Shown piece after piece: positions 1 to 8,884 of a stretch of 64,000 bases of DNA. A program made the translations under genes and the position numbers. Under the pieces are notes generated by a model. That model worked only from the letters and a program-made list of their open reading frames with translations. It ran no database searches and was not told the origin of the DNA. This DNA is from Candidatus Riflebacteria bacterium HGW-Riflebacteria-2 (GTDB lineage Bacteria > Muiribacteriota > Ozemobacteria > Ozemobacterales > Ozemobacteraceae): the NCBI GenBank assembly GCA_002839435.1, contig PGYA01000017.1, forward strand, positions 22,075-86,074. Reading direction: 5' to 3'. Each line of letters begins with the position of its first letter. Position 1 is the first letter of the stretch.

Positions 1-24
1 ATAGCGGAAATATGTCGTTAGCGC

Positions 25-1098
25 TTAAAAATCGAGTTCGAGCAGGCTGTTTGGCGTATTGGTAAGCCGCAAAAGCCCGTCAGCACGAACCATGTAGGTG
101 TCTTCGATTCTGATTCCGCCCCACCCCGGCAGATAAATGCCGGGTTCGACCGTAAAAAACATGCCAGGCTCAGCTTTATCTTTGCATTTTTTGTTGAGTG
201 CCGGCATCTCATGTACATCGAGACCAAGCGAGTGGCCGAGTCCATGCCCGAAATACTCACCATAACCTGCGTCAGTAATGATCTGGCGGGCGACGGCATC
301 TACCTTTTTACAGACGACTCCTGCTTTGAGAGCTTTAACTGCTTCACTCTGCGCCTTGAGAACTGTGTTATAAACCTTTTTGAATTTTGCCGTCGCTTTA
401 CCCATGAAAACAGTTCGGGTCATGTCGGAATGATAGCCACCCGAAACAGCGCCAAAGTCGATCTTAACCATTTCGCCTTTTTTGATTTTGCGCGAAGAAG
501 GCTGGGCATGAGGTTTGGAAGCATTCGGCCCGGAGGCGATTATGGTGTCGAAACTCGGCATTTCGGAGCCGCGCATTTTCATGAAGAATTCAAGATGAGC
601 CGCGACTTCGGTTTCGCGCATGCCGGGTTTGATAACCTTCATCAAATCAGCGAAAGCTGCGTCGGCAATAGAAAAAGCCTTTTTGAGGCATGCCAGTTCA
701 TCGGCATCCTTACGCTGTCTGAGCTCTTCGACCAGAGATTCAGTCGGGATCAGGTCAATCTTCAGATTTTCGGCATAAGCAAGAAAGAGATTGAGACTCA
801 TGCTCTTCTCAATGCCCAGTCTGGTGATTTTGAGTTTTTTGATTTCTTTCTGCAGCGAATCGAGGAGACTCTTTTTAAAAACCACAATTCTGGCAGCCTT
901 GCCAACTTCAGCGACGCTCTGTTCCTGGTAGCGAAAGTCAGTAAAAAACACAGCTTTATCAGAAGTTATCAACAACGAGCCACAGGATCCCGAAAAACCG
1001 CAGAGGTAGCGAATGTTTCTCGGGTTAGTAACAAGCAGAGCGTCAAAATCTTTGTTAAATTTGCCGCGCAAACTGTTGATGCGTTCAATGTGTTTCAT
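25..1098 (-). CDS. pepP: M24 family Xaa-Pro aminopeptidase
   Basis: A 357-residue cytosolic metallopeptidase that removes an N-terminal residue preceding proline. The creatinase-like N-terminal domain (about 1-130) is followed by the pita-bread catalytic domain. Metal ligands are visible in order: an Asp in KIDFGAV, an Asp in HSDMTRT, a His in FGHGLGHSLGLDVHE, a Glu in VEPGIY and a Glu in RIEDTY. Length is normal for short PepP/PepQ-type proteins. The ATG is preceded by AGGAGAC at good spacing. It is the last gene of a minus-strand run that includes the M16 peptidase, and a 232-bp repeat-bearing gap separates the two. Exact substrate preference (PepP or PepQ) cannot be decided from sequence, so the symbol is tentative. 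Confidence 0.93.
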   Translation of the reverse strand: MKHIERINSLRGKFNKDFDALLVTNPRNIRYLCGFSGSCGSLLITSDKAVFFTDFRYQEQSVAEVGKAARIVVFKKSLLDSLQKEIKKLKITRLGIEKSMSLNLFLAYAENLKIDLIPTESLVEELRQRKDADELACLKKAFSIADAAFADLMKVIKPGMRETEVAAHLEFFMKMRGSEMPSFDTIIASGPNASKPHAQPSSRKIKKGEMVKIDFGAVSGGYHSDMTRTVFMGKATAKFKKVYNTVLKAQSEAVKALKAGVVCKKVDAVARQIITDAGYGEYFGHGLGHSLGLDVHEMPALNKKCKDKAEPGMFFTVEPGIYLPGWGGIRIEDTYMVRADGLLRLTNTPNSLLELDF

Positions 1099-1110
1099 AC
1101 CTGTCTCCTA

Positions 1111-1332
1111 TTGTGATGTTTTTTTACGTGTGACATAGGACTGCTTTGTCACAAATGAGTTCAAGAATACGATCGACGGGATACCGCATATGCCGGGCTT
1201 TCGGCAGAATCTCATTCGCTCCAGCGACTCCTCGCTTGCCTGCTGGATGGCAGGCATGCTCGTCACAAGCTTACGCGAATGAGAAACCTGCCTGCGCCCT
1301 TGTGATGGTGTGTTAACGTGTGACATAGGACT
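1111..1332. repeat. Structured intergenic element flanked by 32-33 bp direct repeats
   Basis: The gap between pepP and the M16 gene starts and ends with near-identical copies of a 32-33 bp sequence (1111-1142 and 1300-1332). The last 17 bases, ACGTGTGACATAGGACT, are identical. Between them lies a long-range inverted repeat: CTCATTCGC at 1211-1219 pairs with GCGAATGAG at 1275-1283, and it encloses a hairpin GCCTGC/GCAGGC at 1238-1255. The right copy overlaps the stop codon of the M16 gene. No transposase is present. It could be a miniature non-autonomous element or a dispersed structured repeat, and the ORFs crossing it look non-coding. Confidence 0.7.
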
Positions 1333-2644
1333 AAGCCTTGTTCTGGCCTCTGGAGGACGGAACTGCAACGATCGGGCGACCGCCGAAAGGGCTGTTCGCA
1401 AGAATTCCGGCCGCCTGCGGGCCTGGCGCGATCATGGTTATTGCCATGCGATCGCGATCGAGAATCTCGCCGGCAACCTTCTTAATGTCTTCTGTTGTGG
1501 TTTCGAGATAAGGCTTGAGAGTGTCTTCCGGCCGTTTTGGTTCAACGCCGTAGAGGAACCCCGTAGAAAGTCGATTCATGCGGTTTGTCGTGCTTTCCAG
1601 AGCGATAAGCATGTTGCCCTTAAGCTGTTCGCGGGTATCTTCGAGTTCGCGGGCGCTCAGGCCACGCGCGGCAATCTTGTCGATCTCGGCATGGAAAAGC
1701 TCAAGCACCTTTTCGAGGTGTTCCATCGAGGTGCCGGCGTAGATGCCCAGCAGGCCTGTTTTTTTGAACGAGGTATGATAGGAATATACAGTGTATGCCA
1801 GACCGCGCTTTTCGCGGATTTCCTGGAAGAGCCGACTGCTCATGCCGCCGCCGAAAGCGGCGTTGAGAATGGTAAGAGCAAAACGTCGATCATCAGAGAA
1901 TGACACGCCGGGTGTACCCAGCGTCAGATGAACCTGCTCGATTTCTTTCTGGTGAATAGTCACGTCGCAGGTTGGCCTGGGAAGGGTTTCGCGCGGTTTG
2001 AAAGTGCCGGAGCGCATTTTTTTGAGCTTTTTCTCAAGCATCTGCTTGAGCTCATCCCAGTCGAAATTGCCGGCAGCACTGACCAGAAGGTTTCCGGTAA
2101 CATACTGGCGGTTGAAAAACGAGAAAATATCATCGCGCTGCATCGCTGCGACAGTCTGTGCCGTACCTAGAATAGGACTGCCCAGTCGCGCATTTTTCCA
2201 GATATTCTGACTTAGCAGCTCATGTATGATTTCGTCAGGTGAATCTTCGTACATCTTGATTTCTTCAAGAATGACACGGCGTTCGCGTTCAAGTTCCTCA
2301 AGAACGAACTGGGAATTGATAATCATGTCGGCAAGCACGTCAATCGCGACATCGAGGCGATCTTTGACTACCCTCGCGTAGTAGCAGCAGTAATCTTTGG
2401 CAGTGAATGCGTTGAGATAGCCTCCAATACGGTCGAATTCGCTGGCAATCATTCTGGCAGTGCGTTTTCTGGTGCCTTTGAACATCATATGTTCGATAAA
2501 ATGTGAGACACCCTGCAACTTTTCACTTTCGTAGAGAACTCCACTTTTAAGAAACATTCCGATCGAAACACTCTGAACGGTATCGAACTTCTCAGCAATA
2601 AGCTGAACCCCGTTATCCAGCGTATGTTTTAGGTATGGTGACAA
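1331..2644 (-). CDS. M16 family zinc peptidase (processing peptidase-like)
   Basis: A 437-residue single-unit M16 peptidase, the size of bacterial PqqL/YmxG-type processing proteases. It carries the inverted zinc motif HFIEH (HxxEH) in HFIEHMMFKGT near residue 50. The downstream Glu region and the GLAYTVYSY signature of the C-terminal half are also present. I chose a TTG start at 2644 because GGAG lies 7 nt upstream and the codon follows the scpB stop by 4 nt, which suggests translational coupling. An ATG 12 codons earlier (2680) would overlap scpB by 32 nt and has a weaker ribosome site. There is no signal peptide, so it is probably cytosolic. The stop codon lies inside a direct repeat. Confidence 0.9.
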   Translation of the reverse strand: MSPYLKHTLDNGVQLIAEKFDTVQSVSIGMFLKSGVLYESEKLQGVSHFIEHMMFKGTRKRTARMIASEFDRIGGYLNAFTAKDYCCYYARVVKDRLDVAIDVLADMIINSQFVLEELERERRVILEEIKMYEDSPDEIIHELLSQNIWKNARLGSPILGTAQTVAAMQRDDIFSFFNRQYVTGNLLVSAAGNFDWDELKQMLEKKLKKMRSGTFKPRETLPRPTCDVTIHQKEIEQVHLTLGTPGVSFSDDRRFALTILNAAFGGGMSSRLFQEIREKRGLAYTVYSYHTSFKKTGLLGIYAGTSMEHLEKVLELFHAEIDKIAARGLSARELEDTREQLKGNMLIALESTTNRMNRLSTGFLYGVEPKRPEDTLKPYLETTTEDIKKVAGEILDRDRMAITMIAPGPQAAGILANSPFGGRPIVAVPSSRGQNKA

Positions 2645-2648
2645 AATT

Positions 2649-3413
2649 TTACTCCATATCAGAATGCTGTGACCCGTCATTTTCCGGGTTAACAGCCTGC
2701 GGTGAATTATCGTTTTCTTCTTCTGTTATCGGCATGAGCCCCTGGCTGTCGTTGAAATCTTTTTCGACCTGTTTATGTTCGCCGGAAGCCTCGGCTTTCT
2801 GACCTTCTGGCGTGAGCTGCTCGGGGATGTCGATTGATGGGACCGGCAGCTCTTTGAGGCTTTTCATACCGAAATAATACAAAAAGTCCTGGGTCGTTGA
2901 GTAAAGTCTCGGTTTGCCAAGCACCTGTTTTTCGCCAGAAACATAGATCAGCTTTTTTTCGAGCAGAGTGGAAACAACGCCATCGCAGTTTACGCCACGG
3001 ATAGCATCGATCTCGGCTTTGGTTATGGGCTGTTTGAAAGCGATTACCGCCAAAGTTTCGAGAGCCGGCAGGGAAAGAGAAACCAGTTTCTGGCCGTCAA
3101 GACGCTGAATATATGGTGAAACTCTGGCTCTGGTAGCAAGCTGAATACCGTTTTCAAGAATGGCAATCTGCAGACCGCTGCTTTCATCTTCATCATAGGC
3201 TTTTTTGCGGGCATGTACTATTTCTTCAGTTTTTTCGAGACTTATGCCAAGGACGGCAGCAAGTTTTTCGAGTGTAACGGGTCGATTCTGCACTAATAAC
3301 AGCCCATCGATAGCCGCTCCCAGAAGCTCAGGATCGACCTCAACTGTGACCTCTTCAACCGCGTTTACGGTTGGTGTCAATTCTTCGTTAACTGGCATGT
3401 TTTCTTCACTCAT
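2649..3413 (-). CDS. scpB: Segregation and condensation protein B
   Basis: A 254-residue kleisin-associated subunit of the SMC-ScpAB condensin complex, acting on the nucleoid. The core (about 28-190) has the two winged-helix domains typical of ScpB, including IAFKQPITKAEIDAIRGVN and the following GVVSTLLEKKLI strand-turn. An acidic low-complexity N-terminus and a 60-residue polar C-terminal tail extend beyond the usual 170-190 residues. It overlaps the end of scpA by 8 nt, the common scpA-scpB arrangement, so translation is coupled. No smc gene is in the window. Confidence 0.96.
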   Translation of the reverse strand: MSEENMPVNEELTPTVNAVEEVTVEVDPELLGAAIDGLLLVQNRPVTLEKLAAVLGISLEKTEEIVHARKKAYDEDESSGLQIAILENGIQLATRARVSPYIQRLDGQKLVSLSLPALETLAVIAFKQPITKAEIDAIRGVNCDGVVSTLLEKKLIYVSGEKQVLGKPRLYSTTQDFLYYFGMKSLKELPVPSIDIPEQLTPEGQKAEASGEHKQVEKDFNDSQGLMPITEEENDNSPQAVNPENDGSQHSDME

Positions 3414-4248
3414 CGCTGTCTCCTGAGACCTGGCTGATTACCTCGCCATTGACTTCGTCGGGCACGTCTTCCGGCAGGTTGTCGATTTCGGCTTCTTTGA
3501 CTACTCCGGCAACAGCCGGACGCAGCAAGATCGGCCTGAAGTTGGCTTTCTGGGTAACATTGAGCTCGCCGGCCTTGGCCATTTCGAGAACGGCCATAAA
3601 CGAAAGTACCGTTTCGTAGCGGCTGGGCGACTTTTTTATCAGGCGCTCAAAGGTCATTTCGCCTTTAAAAGCCTTAAGCAGAGCCCTGATCTCGTTTATC
3701 CGTTCGAGAATGCCAATTTTCTCGAGCACTACCCGATGAACCGGTGGGCTGATGCGACGGCGCACCAGAGCGTGATAGATACTCAGCAACTCAGAGGGCC
3801 CAATGTCGATCTCGAGAATTTCTTCGGGCTGGCGTTCGAGATCGCTGCTGCGGGTATAAATGCGTGAGGCGCTGCGTTCCATTTCGCGCAGTTCGAGAGC
3901 AACCATCTTGAATTTTTTGTATTCAAGCAGTTTTTCAACGAGTCCGGCGCGGGCGTCTTCTTCGTAGAAACTTTCATCGATATCGAGATCGCCGCTGCAG
4001 ACCTCTTCGGGTTTTTCTCTGGGCAGCAGCATTTTTGACTTGATTTCAAGAAGAGTTGCCGCCATGACCAGAAAGCCGGAAGCGACTTCCATGTCGAGGA
4101 TTTCCATCATCTGCAGGTATTCGAGATATTGCGCAGCGATATGCGCGATCGGAATATCGTAAATATTGATTTTCTGCTCTTCGATAAGGTGATAGAGCAG
4201 ATCAAATGGTCCTTCGAAGACCGGCAGTTTTACCTGATAACCTGTCAT
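3406..4248 (-). CDS. scpA: Segregation and condensation protein A (kleisin)
   Basis: A 280-residue kleisin that bridges the SMC heads and recruits ScpB. The N-terminal signature VFEGPFDLLYHLIEEQKINIYDIPI is characteristic of ScpA, with only one departure (LLYHLI for LLLHLI). The C-terminal winged-helix segment (about 200-240) includes FLAVLEMAKAGE-like sequence. A short acidic tail follows. The ATG directly abuts the trpS stop codon, with no intergenic base, so expression probably depends on translation of trpS. It overlaps scpB by 8 nt downstream. Confidence 0.96.
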   Translation of the reverse strand: MTGYQVKLPVFEGPFDLLYHLIEEQKINIYDIPIAHIAAQYLEYLQMMEILDMEVASGFLVMAATLLEIKSKMLLPREKPEEVCSGDLDIDESFYEEDARAGLVEKLLEYKKFKMVALELREMERSASRIYTRSSDLERQPEEILEIDIGPSELLSIYHALVRRRISPPVHRVVLEKIGILERINEIRALLKAFKGEMTFERLIKKSPSRYETVLSFMAVLEMAKAGELNVTQKANFRPILLRPAVAGVVKEAEIDNLPEDVPDEVNGEVISQVSGDSDE

Positions 4249-5232
4249 TTACAGCAGAAACCCCATTACCTGCCTGATCTGCTGCATGACTTCAGAGGCG
4301 ACCAGATGCGCCCTCTTTTCGCCGGCTTCGAGCACCTCTTCGATATAACCATGGCGCGCCTCGATTTCGGCACGACGACTGCGGATCGGTTCGAGCATGG
4401 CGTTGAGACGTTCGAACAGCATGAGTTTGCAGTCGCGGCAACCGAGACCAGCAGTACGACAGCCTTCAGCAATTTCTGCGAGTCGGTCAGGTGTATAGAT
4501 TTTATGGTAAGCGTAGACGGTACATACTTCAGGATCACCCGGATCATTGCGCCGAACTCTCTGCGGATCGGTTATCATCTGCTGAATCTTGTTCTTGAGC
4601 CCTTCAGGGGACTCACGCAGATCGATACCGTTGTTGTAGGACTTGCTCATCTTGCGTTTGTCGATTCCGATCAGGAGCGGCACCTGTGAGAGAACCGCTT
4701 CTGGTTCAGTTAGAATATCACCAAATGCTGAGTTGAACCGTCTGATAATTTCGCGGCTCAGCTCGAGATGCGGCAACTGGTCTTTACCGACTGGCACTGC
4801 TGCGGCATTATACACCGCGATATCGGCCGTCATGAGAACGGGGTACATCAGCTTGCCCAGCGTAACACTCGACCTGGCCTCGTCATCGCGCACGGCATCT
4901 TTGAAAGTTGGGCAGCGTTCGAGCCAGCCGAGCGGCGTGCAGTTGGCGAGAATGGTTGCGAGTTCAGCGTGTTCATGCATGGCAGACTGCCGGAAGATGA
5001 CGGCCTTTTCGGGGTCAATACCAACGCTGAGCCAGTCGACAATCATCTCTCGAATCAGCGATGGCAGATTGTCAATTTTCAGACGATCGGTAAAGGCGTG
5101 CCAGACAGCGGCAAAGAAGAAGCAGTCATAGGTATCCTGCAACGCGACCCAGTTTTTCAGGGTACCTTCAAGGTGCCCAAGATGCAGCGAACCGGTAGTT
5201 CGCATGCCGCTGACAAGTCTTTTTTTCGCCAT
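4249..5232 (-). CDS. trpS: Tryptophanyl-tRNA synthetase
   Basis: A 327-residue class I synthetase that charges tRNA-Trp in the cytosol. The HIGH-equivalent motif is HLGH at residues 17-20 (TTGSLHLGHLEGTL), and the KMSKS loop is seen intact in DKRKMSKSYNNG. Length matches bacterial TrpS. The open frame extends 64 codons upstream, but the ATG at 5232 begins the conserved N-terminus and has AGGAGA 8 nt before it, so the upstream part is not translated. It is followed immediately by scpA. A trpS-scpA-scpB order is known in several bacterial groups. Confidence 0.97.
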   Translation of the reverse strand: MAKKRLVSGMRTTGSLHLGHLEGTLKNWVALQDTYDCFFFAAVWHAFTDRLKIDNLPSLIREMIVDWLSVGIDPEKAVIFRQSAMHEHAELATILANCTPLGWLERCPTFKDAVRDDEARSSVTLGKLMYPVLMTADIAVYNAAAVPVGKDQLPHLELSREIIRRFNSAFGDILTEPEAVLSQVPLLIGIDKRKMSKSYNNGIDLRESPEGLKNKIQQMITDPQRVRRNDPGDPEVCTVYAYHKIYTPDRLAEIAEGCRTAGLGCRDCKLMLFERLNAMLEPIRSRRAEIEARHGYIEEVLEAGEKRAHLVASEVMQQIRQVMGFLL

Positions 5233-5260
5233 TATCGGTGTCTCCTGTATGGTAATTCGG

Positions 5261-6424
5261 CTAGTAATCAGTCGAGCGCAAAGCCTCTTCGGCCGCGCGA
5301 AGGGTCTCGGAATCGGGCTTAAGCAGCAGCACCCGCTGCCAGCAACTGCGTGCTTTCTCGATCTGCTGCTGCTTGTAGTAGCCAACGCCCAGGTTAAAAT
5401 GGGCCTCGGTGTGATCGGGTGCAAGTGCGATCGCCTTTTCCCAGAATTCTATGGCCCGCTCAATATTGCCCTGGCGGTCATAGAGATTGGCGTAAGTAAA
5501 GTAGACCACCGCATCTTTCGAGCCATCTCTGATCAGAGCGTCTAGAATGCGCATAGCCGCTGCCAGGTCGTTTTCATAATAACTGGCGCGGGCAAGCAGA
5601 AGGCGTTCACCCGGTTCGAGCCGGCCAACCATTTCGAAGGGTGACAGCACCGAAACGGCAAGATCGTAAAAGCCAAGGTTAACGGCAAGTTTAGCGACTG
5701 CGACAGCTTCAGCGCGGTCAGCAATAGTAGCCGGGTTAACCATGCGCAGATAGTGCGCGGCGTTATCGCGGTTGTAGCTGGCATCTTCGACGCTTGCCAT
5801 GAGCATAAGCAGCTGGTTATTGGTCGGATCGGCGGCGACTGCCCGGCGTAGAATGCCTTCTGCCAGTGTGTAGCGCATACTCTCGACCAGAACTTTGCCG
5901 ATTTTCACGGCCTCTTCACTGCGCAGCGTTGATTCATTACTCTTCTGGAGGAGTCGTTGCAACTCAGCATCGCACAGAATGCGCACGCTGGAGTCTTCGA
6001 GGTCAAAACAAAGTATCGGCGTGTATTTCTGACTGCTGTCAATCTTGAAATACAGGTCGAGGCGCGACTGGCCTGCGGGAAAAACATTGAAGGCATCGCG
6101 GGTGGCTCTTTGCTCACGGTCGAGCAGCGGCTCAAAACGGCTTTCCAGCTCGAGAGCGAAATCCTTTAGCGGGTCAATGCGATAAGTTTTTACACCGGTA
6201 TTGACGAAAGTCATGTTGATGAGAACTTCGTCATGGCGGGCAACGCCAAGGCCAGAAGCAAAAGGGCGCCGCTCGATGCTGTTAACTGAAAGCACCAGCC
6301 CGGAGGGATGGACGACATCTTCTCCCATCAAGAAGGCTGGATCAGCAGAAACCACAGCTGCAGCCGTTATCAGAAGAAGCAGGAGAAAGCGCGTTACATA
6401 TATTTGAGGCTTGCAAAAATTCAT
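5261..6424 (-). CDS. Secreted or lipid-anchored TPR protein
   Basis: A 387-residue protein with a hydrophobic signal sequence at about 10-27 (RFLLLLLITAAAVVSA). A beta-rich region of about 130 residues resembling a DUF4352-type domain follows. The C-terminal half contains four or more TPR units, for example AIEFWEKAIALAPDHTEAHF. It is likely a periplasmic scaffold; the precise role is unknown. The ATG at 6424 is preceded by GAGG. A promoter with TTTACT, a 17-nt spacer and TACTAT ends only 7 nt before the ATG, so the mRNA may have almost no leader. trpS follows after 28 nt. Confidence 0.85.
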   Translation of the reverse strand: MNFCKPQIYVTRFLLLLLITAAAVVSADPAFLMGEDVVHPSGLVLSVNSIERRPFASGLGVARHDEVLINMTFVNTGVKTYRIDPLKDFALELESRFEPLLDREQRATRDAFNVFPAGQSRLDLYFKIDSSQKYTPILCFDLEDSSVRILCDAELQRLLQKSNESTLRSEEAVKIGKVLVESMRYTLAEGILRRAVAADPTNNQLLMLMASVEDASYNRDNAAHYLRMVNPATIADRAEAVAVAKLAVNLGFYDLAVSVLSPFEMVGRLEPGERLLLARASYYENDLAAAMRILDALIRDGSKDAVVYFTYANLYDRQGNIERAIEFWEKAIALAPDHTEAHFNLGVGYYKQQQIEKARSCWQRVLLLKPDSETLRAAEEALRSTDY

Positions 6425-6431
6425 GGCCTCT

Positions 6432-6460
6432 ATAGTAACATACCCTATAGCACAAGTAAA
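6432..6460 (-). promoter_or_regulatory. Sigma70-type promoter of the TPR-trpS-scpAB run
   Basis: On the minus strand a -35 TTTACT (6455-6460), a 17-nt spacer and a -10 TACTAT (6432-6437) preceded by TGT (extended -10) are visible. The initiation codon begins 7 nt after the -10, so transcription would start at or next to the ATG. Confidence 0.5.
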
Positions 6461-6476
6461 ATAGCTGGTTAGTTTT

Positions 6477-7415
6477 TCAGGAAAAGAGCAGCAGGTAGTC
6501 GTAAGCGTCGCAGGTACGATCAACAGCTTTCATCAACAGTTGTGACTTTGTGTATCGGCCCGCGAGGGCTTTTTGCAGGGGCCGCACCAGTTCCTGTTCG
6601 TAGAGGGCAGGAGGGAGATCGAGGCCGGACCAGACGAGAGCAGCTATTTTTGAGTTTGCAACCAGCCTGGTAATAGTGTAATAGTCATCGGGTTTCGAAA
6701 AATCAATTAAATATTTACGCAGATGCATTCTGATTTGTCGCCGCGACTGCTCAAGATCGTCGTGTCCATTCTGCCAGGCGTCAAAAACAACCTGTAGAGT
6801 CATTTCGGCATTTTCTTCGTCACTAAACACCAGAGGAAACACAGTAAGACATGTATCAGCAGGCGCCAGCTCATCAAGGCCAAGCCTGGTAACAGAAACT
6901 CTGGCTTCACGCCCCCTGATAAATTCAGCATGGCGATTGAGCATAAGGCCCATGATCTCGTCAGGCTGGCAGACAACCTCCACCTCACAGGCCCGATTAC
7001 TCAACCAGTAAGACATGATCTGGTAAACAGCCGCCCAGAATATTTCCCGCTGTGCTTCTTCTTCGATTTCAAAGGCAGCTTCGCGCCAGTAAAACAGGTA
7101 ATCAAGCTGCTGGCGGTCAAAGAGGCGGTCTTTCCAGGCTCTAAACGGATTCATCGAAAGCTCAAGCGGGTTCTTGATCTGCTGGTTGAATTTTTGCAGA
7201 TTTCTGTCGCTGAACGCACCGTAACTACCGTCAAGCCAGGCGCGCAACAGCATGGCCTGGCTGACCGAATAAGCATTGACCGACAACGCGAAATCGCGAC
7301 GACTCAGCCAGTTCAGGGCTGAAAAACGATGAATAAAGGGAAAGAAGACCGAGTCGATGGTCGCCATATCTGAAACTGCTTCAAGCAGCCAGGCTGATTG
7401 CAGACGCAGCGTCAT
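6477..7415 (-). CDS. Conserved-looking hypothetical protein, possible adenylate-cyclase-type regulator partner
   Basis: A 312-residue soluble protein with no signal peptide or membrane segment. It is rich in aromatic residues and helices, with tryptophans such as WKDRLF and FYWREA. I do not recognise a family and see no catalytic motif. The start overlaps the end of the upstream HD gene by 4 nt (ATGA), so the two proteins are probably made together and may act together in signalling. A promoter for the next operon lies close to its end. The function cannot be inferred beyond this linkage, and the part of the call after the comma is only a guess from context. Confidence 0.7.
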   Translation of the reverse strand: MTLRLQSAWLLEAVSDMATIDSVFFPFIHRFSALNWLSRRDFALSVNAYSVSQAMLLRAWLDGSYGAFSDRNLQKFNQQIKNPLELSMNPFRAWKDRLFDRQQLDYLFYWREAAFEIEEEAQREIFWAAVYQIMSYWLSNRACEVEVVCQPDEIMGLMLNRHAEFIRGREARVSVTRLGLDELAPADTCLTVFPLVFSDEENAEMTLQVVFDAWQNGHDDLEQSRRQIRMHLRKYLIDFSKPDDYYTITRLVANSKIAALVWSGLDLPPALYEQELVRPLQKALAGRYTKSQLLMKAVDRTCDAYDYLLLFS

Positions 7416-8089
7416 TTTTTAACGCCCGAAAGCGGACAGCCAATGCCGAGCCAGGTTTTTACCAGCTGCGGATCAAACTGCATGCCTGACAGTCTTTTTA
7501 CTTCAGCAATCACATCGGCATCGCCGGCATACTGACGTTTGCGATAGCCGCGATGGGCATTCATCGCCGAGATAGCGTCTGCCAGCGCAATAATTCTTGC
7601 GGCTAGCGGAATTTCCTCACCTTTAAGATTGTCCGGGTAGCCGAGTCCATCCCAGCGCTCGTGATGCCAGCGAATAAGCGAAGGAACCTCATCAAGTTCT
7701 TCTATTTGCGCCTTGAGATGCAGTTCACCCAGCAAGGTATGTGTGCGCAGAAGTTCGAGTTCGTCGCCTTCCAACTTTTTAGAGCTCTTGACCAGGTCGC
7801 GCGGCAGCAAAAGTTCGCCGAGATCGTGCAGCATGGCGGCAGCATTGAGGCTCTGCAACTGTTCGTCTTTCAGGCCACAGGCAACGCCGATTCTTTCTGA
7901 CAATTCGGCAATTTCACGCGAATGTTCCTTATCGTAGCCCTCAAGGCGATCGACAACCGAAGCGACTCCGCGCACCAGCTGTGAATATCGCTCTTTTGCC
8001 GGCGTCGCCTTTTCCTTCAAATCGAAGTAAAGATAGGCAAGCCAGGTGATAAGAACGATAAGAACCGCGTTGAAAAGCGTTATCAGCAT
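7412..8089 (-). CDS. Membrane-anchored HD-GYP-like phosphohydrolase
   Basis: A 225-residue protein with one N-terminal membrane helix (about 2-22) and a cytosolic HD domain. The metal-binding signature is seen as HDLGELLLPRDLV, then a downstream HTLLGELHL and HHERWDGLGYP, the pattern of HD-GYP c-di-GMP phosphodiesterases. It differs from canonical HD-GYP in the first motif (HDLGEL for HDIGK) and is short, so activity on c-di-GMP is likely but not certain. It overlaps the 312-residue gene by 4 nt and follows the outer-membrane-like gene by 3 nt. Confidence 0.85.
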   Translation of the reverse strand: MLITLFNAVLIVLITWLAYLYFDLKEKATPAKERYSQLVRGVASVVDRLEGYDKEHSREIAELSERIGVACGLKDEQLQSLNAAAMLHDLGELLLPRDLVKSSKKLEGDELELLRTHTLLGELHLKAQIEELDEVPSLIRWHHERWDGLGYPDNLKGEEIPLAARIIALADAISAMNAHRGYRKRQYAGDADVIAEVKRLSGMQFDPQLVKTWLGIGCPLSGVKK

Positions 8090-8092
8090 TGT

Positions 8093-8884
8093 TTAAAAAC
8101 CGAAATTGGCCCCCACCACATATCTGCTGGTCTCATGAATTCGATCTGGCGTGTAAAAGCCAAAATCAAAACTCAATGCTTCGTCAAAACTGTGGCGCAA
8201 GCCGACGACAAAATCGTTGCCGGCATAATCCATGGTCAGAATAGTATCGGAATCTATATTGAGGCTGGCTCCCATAACGAAAAACACCGGATCAACTGCA
8301 GCGCCTTTTTCGGTATAGCGCCCAAACGAAGACTTTTTCTGGTTCTCGTTCATGGCAATATTAGTGCCAAGGCCGAGTACAACACGGTTTCCCGGCAGTC
8401 CGTTAAGCAGCATCACCGAATTCTGGTAATCCTCGTTGGGGTCTATAAAGGCTGCGACAGCCATATTCGACCTTATCTTGTACTTGCCGGCAAAAACCGG
8501 GTCAGTCTGGTCCTGTTTGCCGTCGATGGAAAACCTTTTGATCACAGCCACTTCTGAATCGTCAGAAAACGCGAAAACCCCTTTAAATGAAGCCTCGTTA
8601 AACTTTGACTCGCCAACCATATGCACTGCGGCACGCGCGCCGCCGGGCGGCAGCACTTCGAGGCCCGGCACCAGCATGGTGCCACTCAGACCGTTAATGG
8701 TAGCGCTGGCAAAGCAGCCGGAGGCAACTGCCATGAACAGAAAAACGAGAAAGAGTCTTGCGGCCGCAGGGCCAGAATGGTCAGTAACCTTCGATATCGC
8801 GCAATTTGTCGCGAATCTGCGCAGCCTGTTCGTGGCGTGGGAATCGTCTAAGAAACTCCTGATAGGACTTTCTGGCCTGATCAT
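8093..8884 (-). CDS. Predicted outer-membrane or exported beta-rich protein
   Basis: Residues after a hydrophobic stretch (AARLFLVFLFMAVASGCFA) form alternating beta-strand sequence that ends in Phe (RYVVGANFGF). This terminal aromatic is typical of outer-membrane barrels. The start is a problem. The signal-like segment lies downstream of the preceding gene's stop (8781-8783), but no ATG, GTG or TTG lies between that stop and the hydrophobic core. The choices are ATG at 8884 (given), which overlaps the upstream TPR gene by about 100 nt, ATG at 8932, or ATG at 8734 inside the hydrophobic core. A CTG start or a small sequence error is possible. It was probably once the beta-barrel partner of the TPR protein. 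Confidence 0.65.
   Translation of the reverse strand: MIRPESPIRSFLDDSHATNRLRRFATNCAISKVTDHSGPAAARLFLVFLFMAVASGCFASATINGLSGTMLVPGLEVLPPGGARAAVHMVGESKFNEASFKGVFAFSDDSEVAVIKRFSIDGKQDQTDPVFAGKYKIRSNMAVAAFIDPNEDYQNSVMLLNGLPGNRVVLGLGTNIAMNENQKKSSFGRYTEKGAAVDPVFFVMGASLNIDSDTILTMDYAGNDFVVGLRHSFDEALSFDFGFYTPDRIHETSRYVVGANFGF

Noticed and set aside
211..1116. 301-residue plus-strand frame opposite pepP
   Set aside because: It lies wholly antisense to a well-recognised M24 peptidase and has no ribosome site or family resemblance; it is a shadow frame.
1099..1330. tRNA or small RNA gene in the pepP-M16 gap
   Set aside because: No cloverleaf, anticodon stem or CCA end fits; the hairpins belong to the repeat element.
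1108..1401. 97-residue frame across the repeat element
   Set aside because: It runs through the structured repeat and into the M16 gene, has no ribosome site, and its residues reflect the inverted repeats.
4129..4689. 186-residue plus-strand frame over scpA/trpS
   Set aside because: It is antisense to two confidently identified genes.
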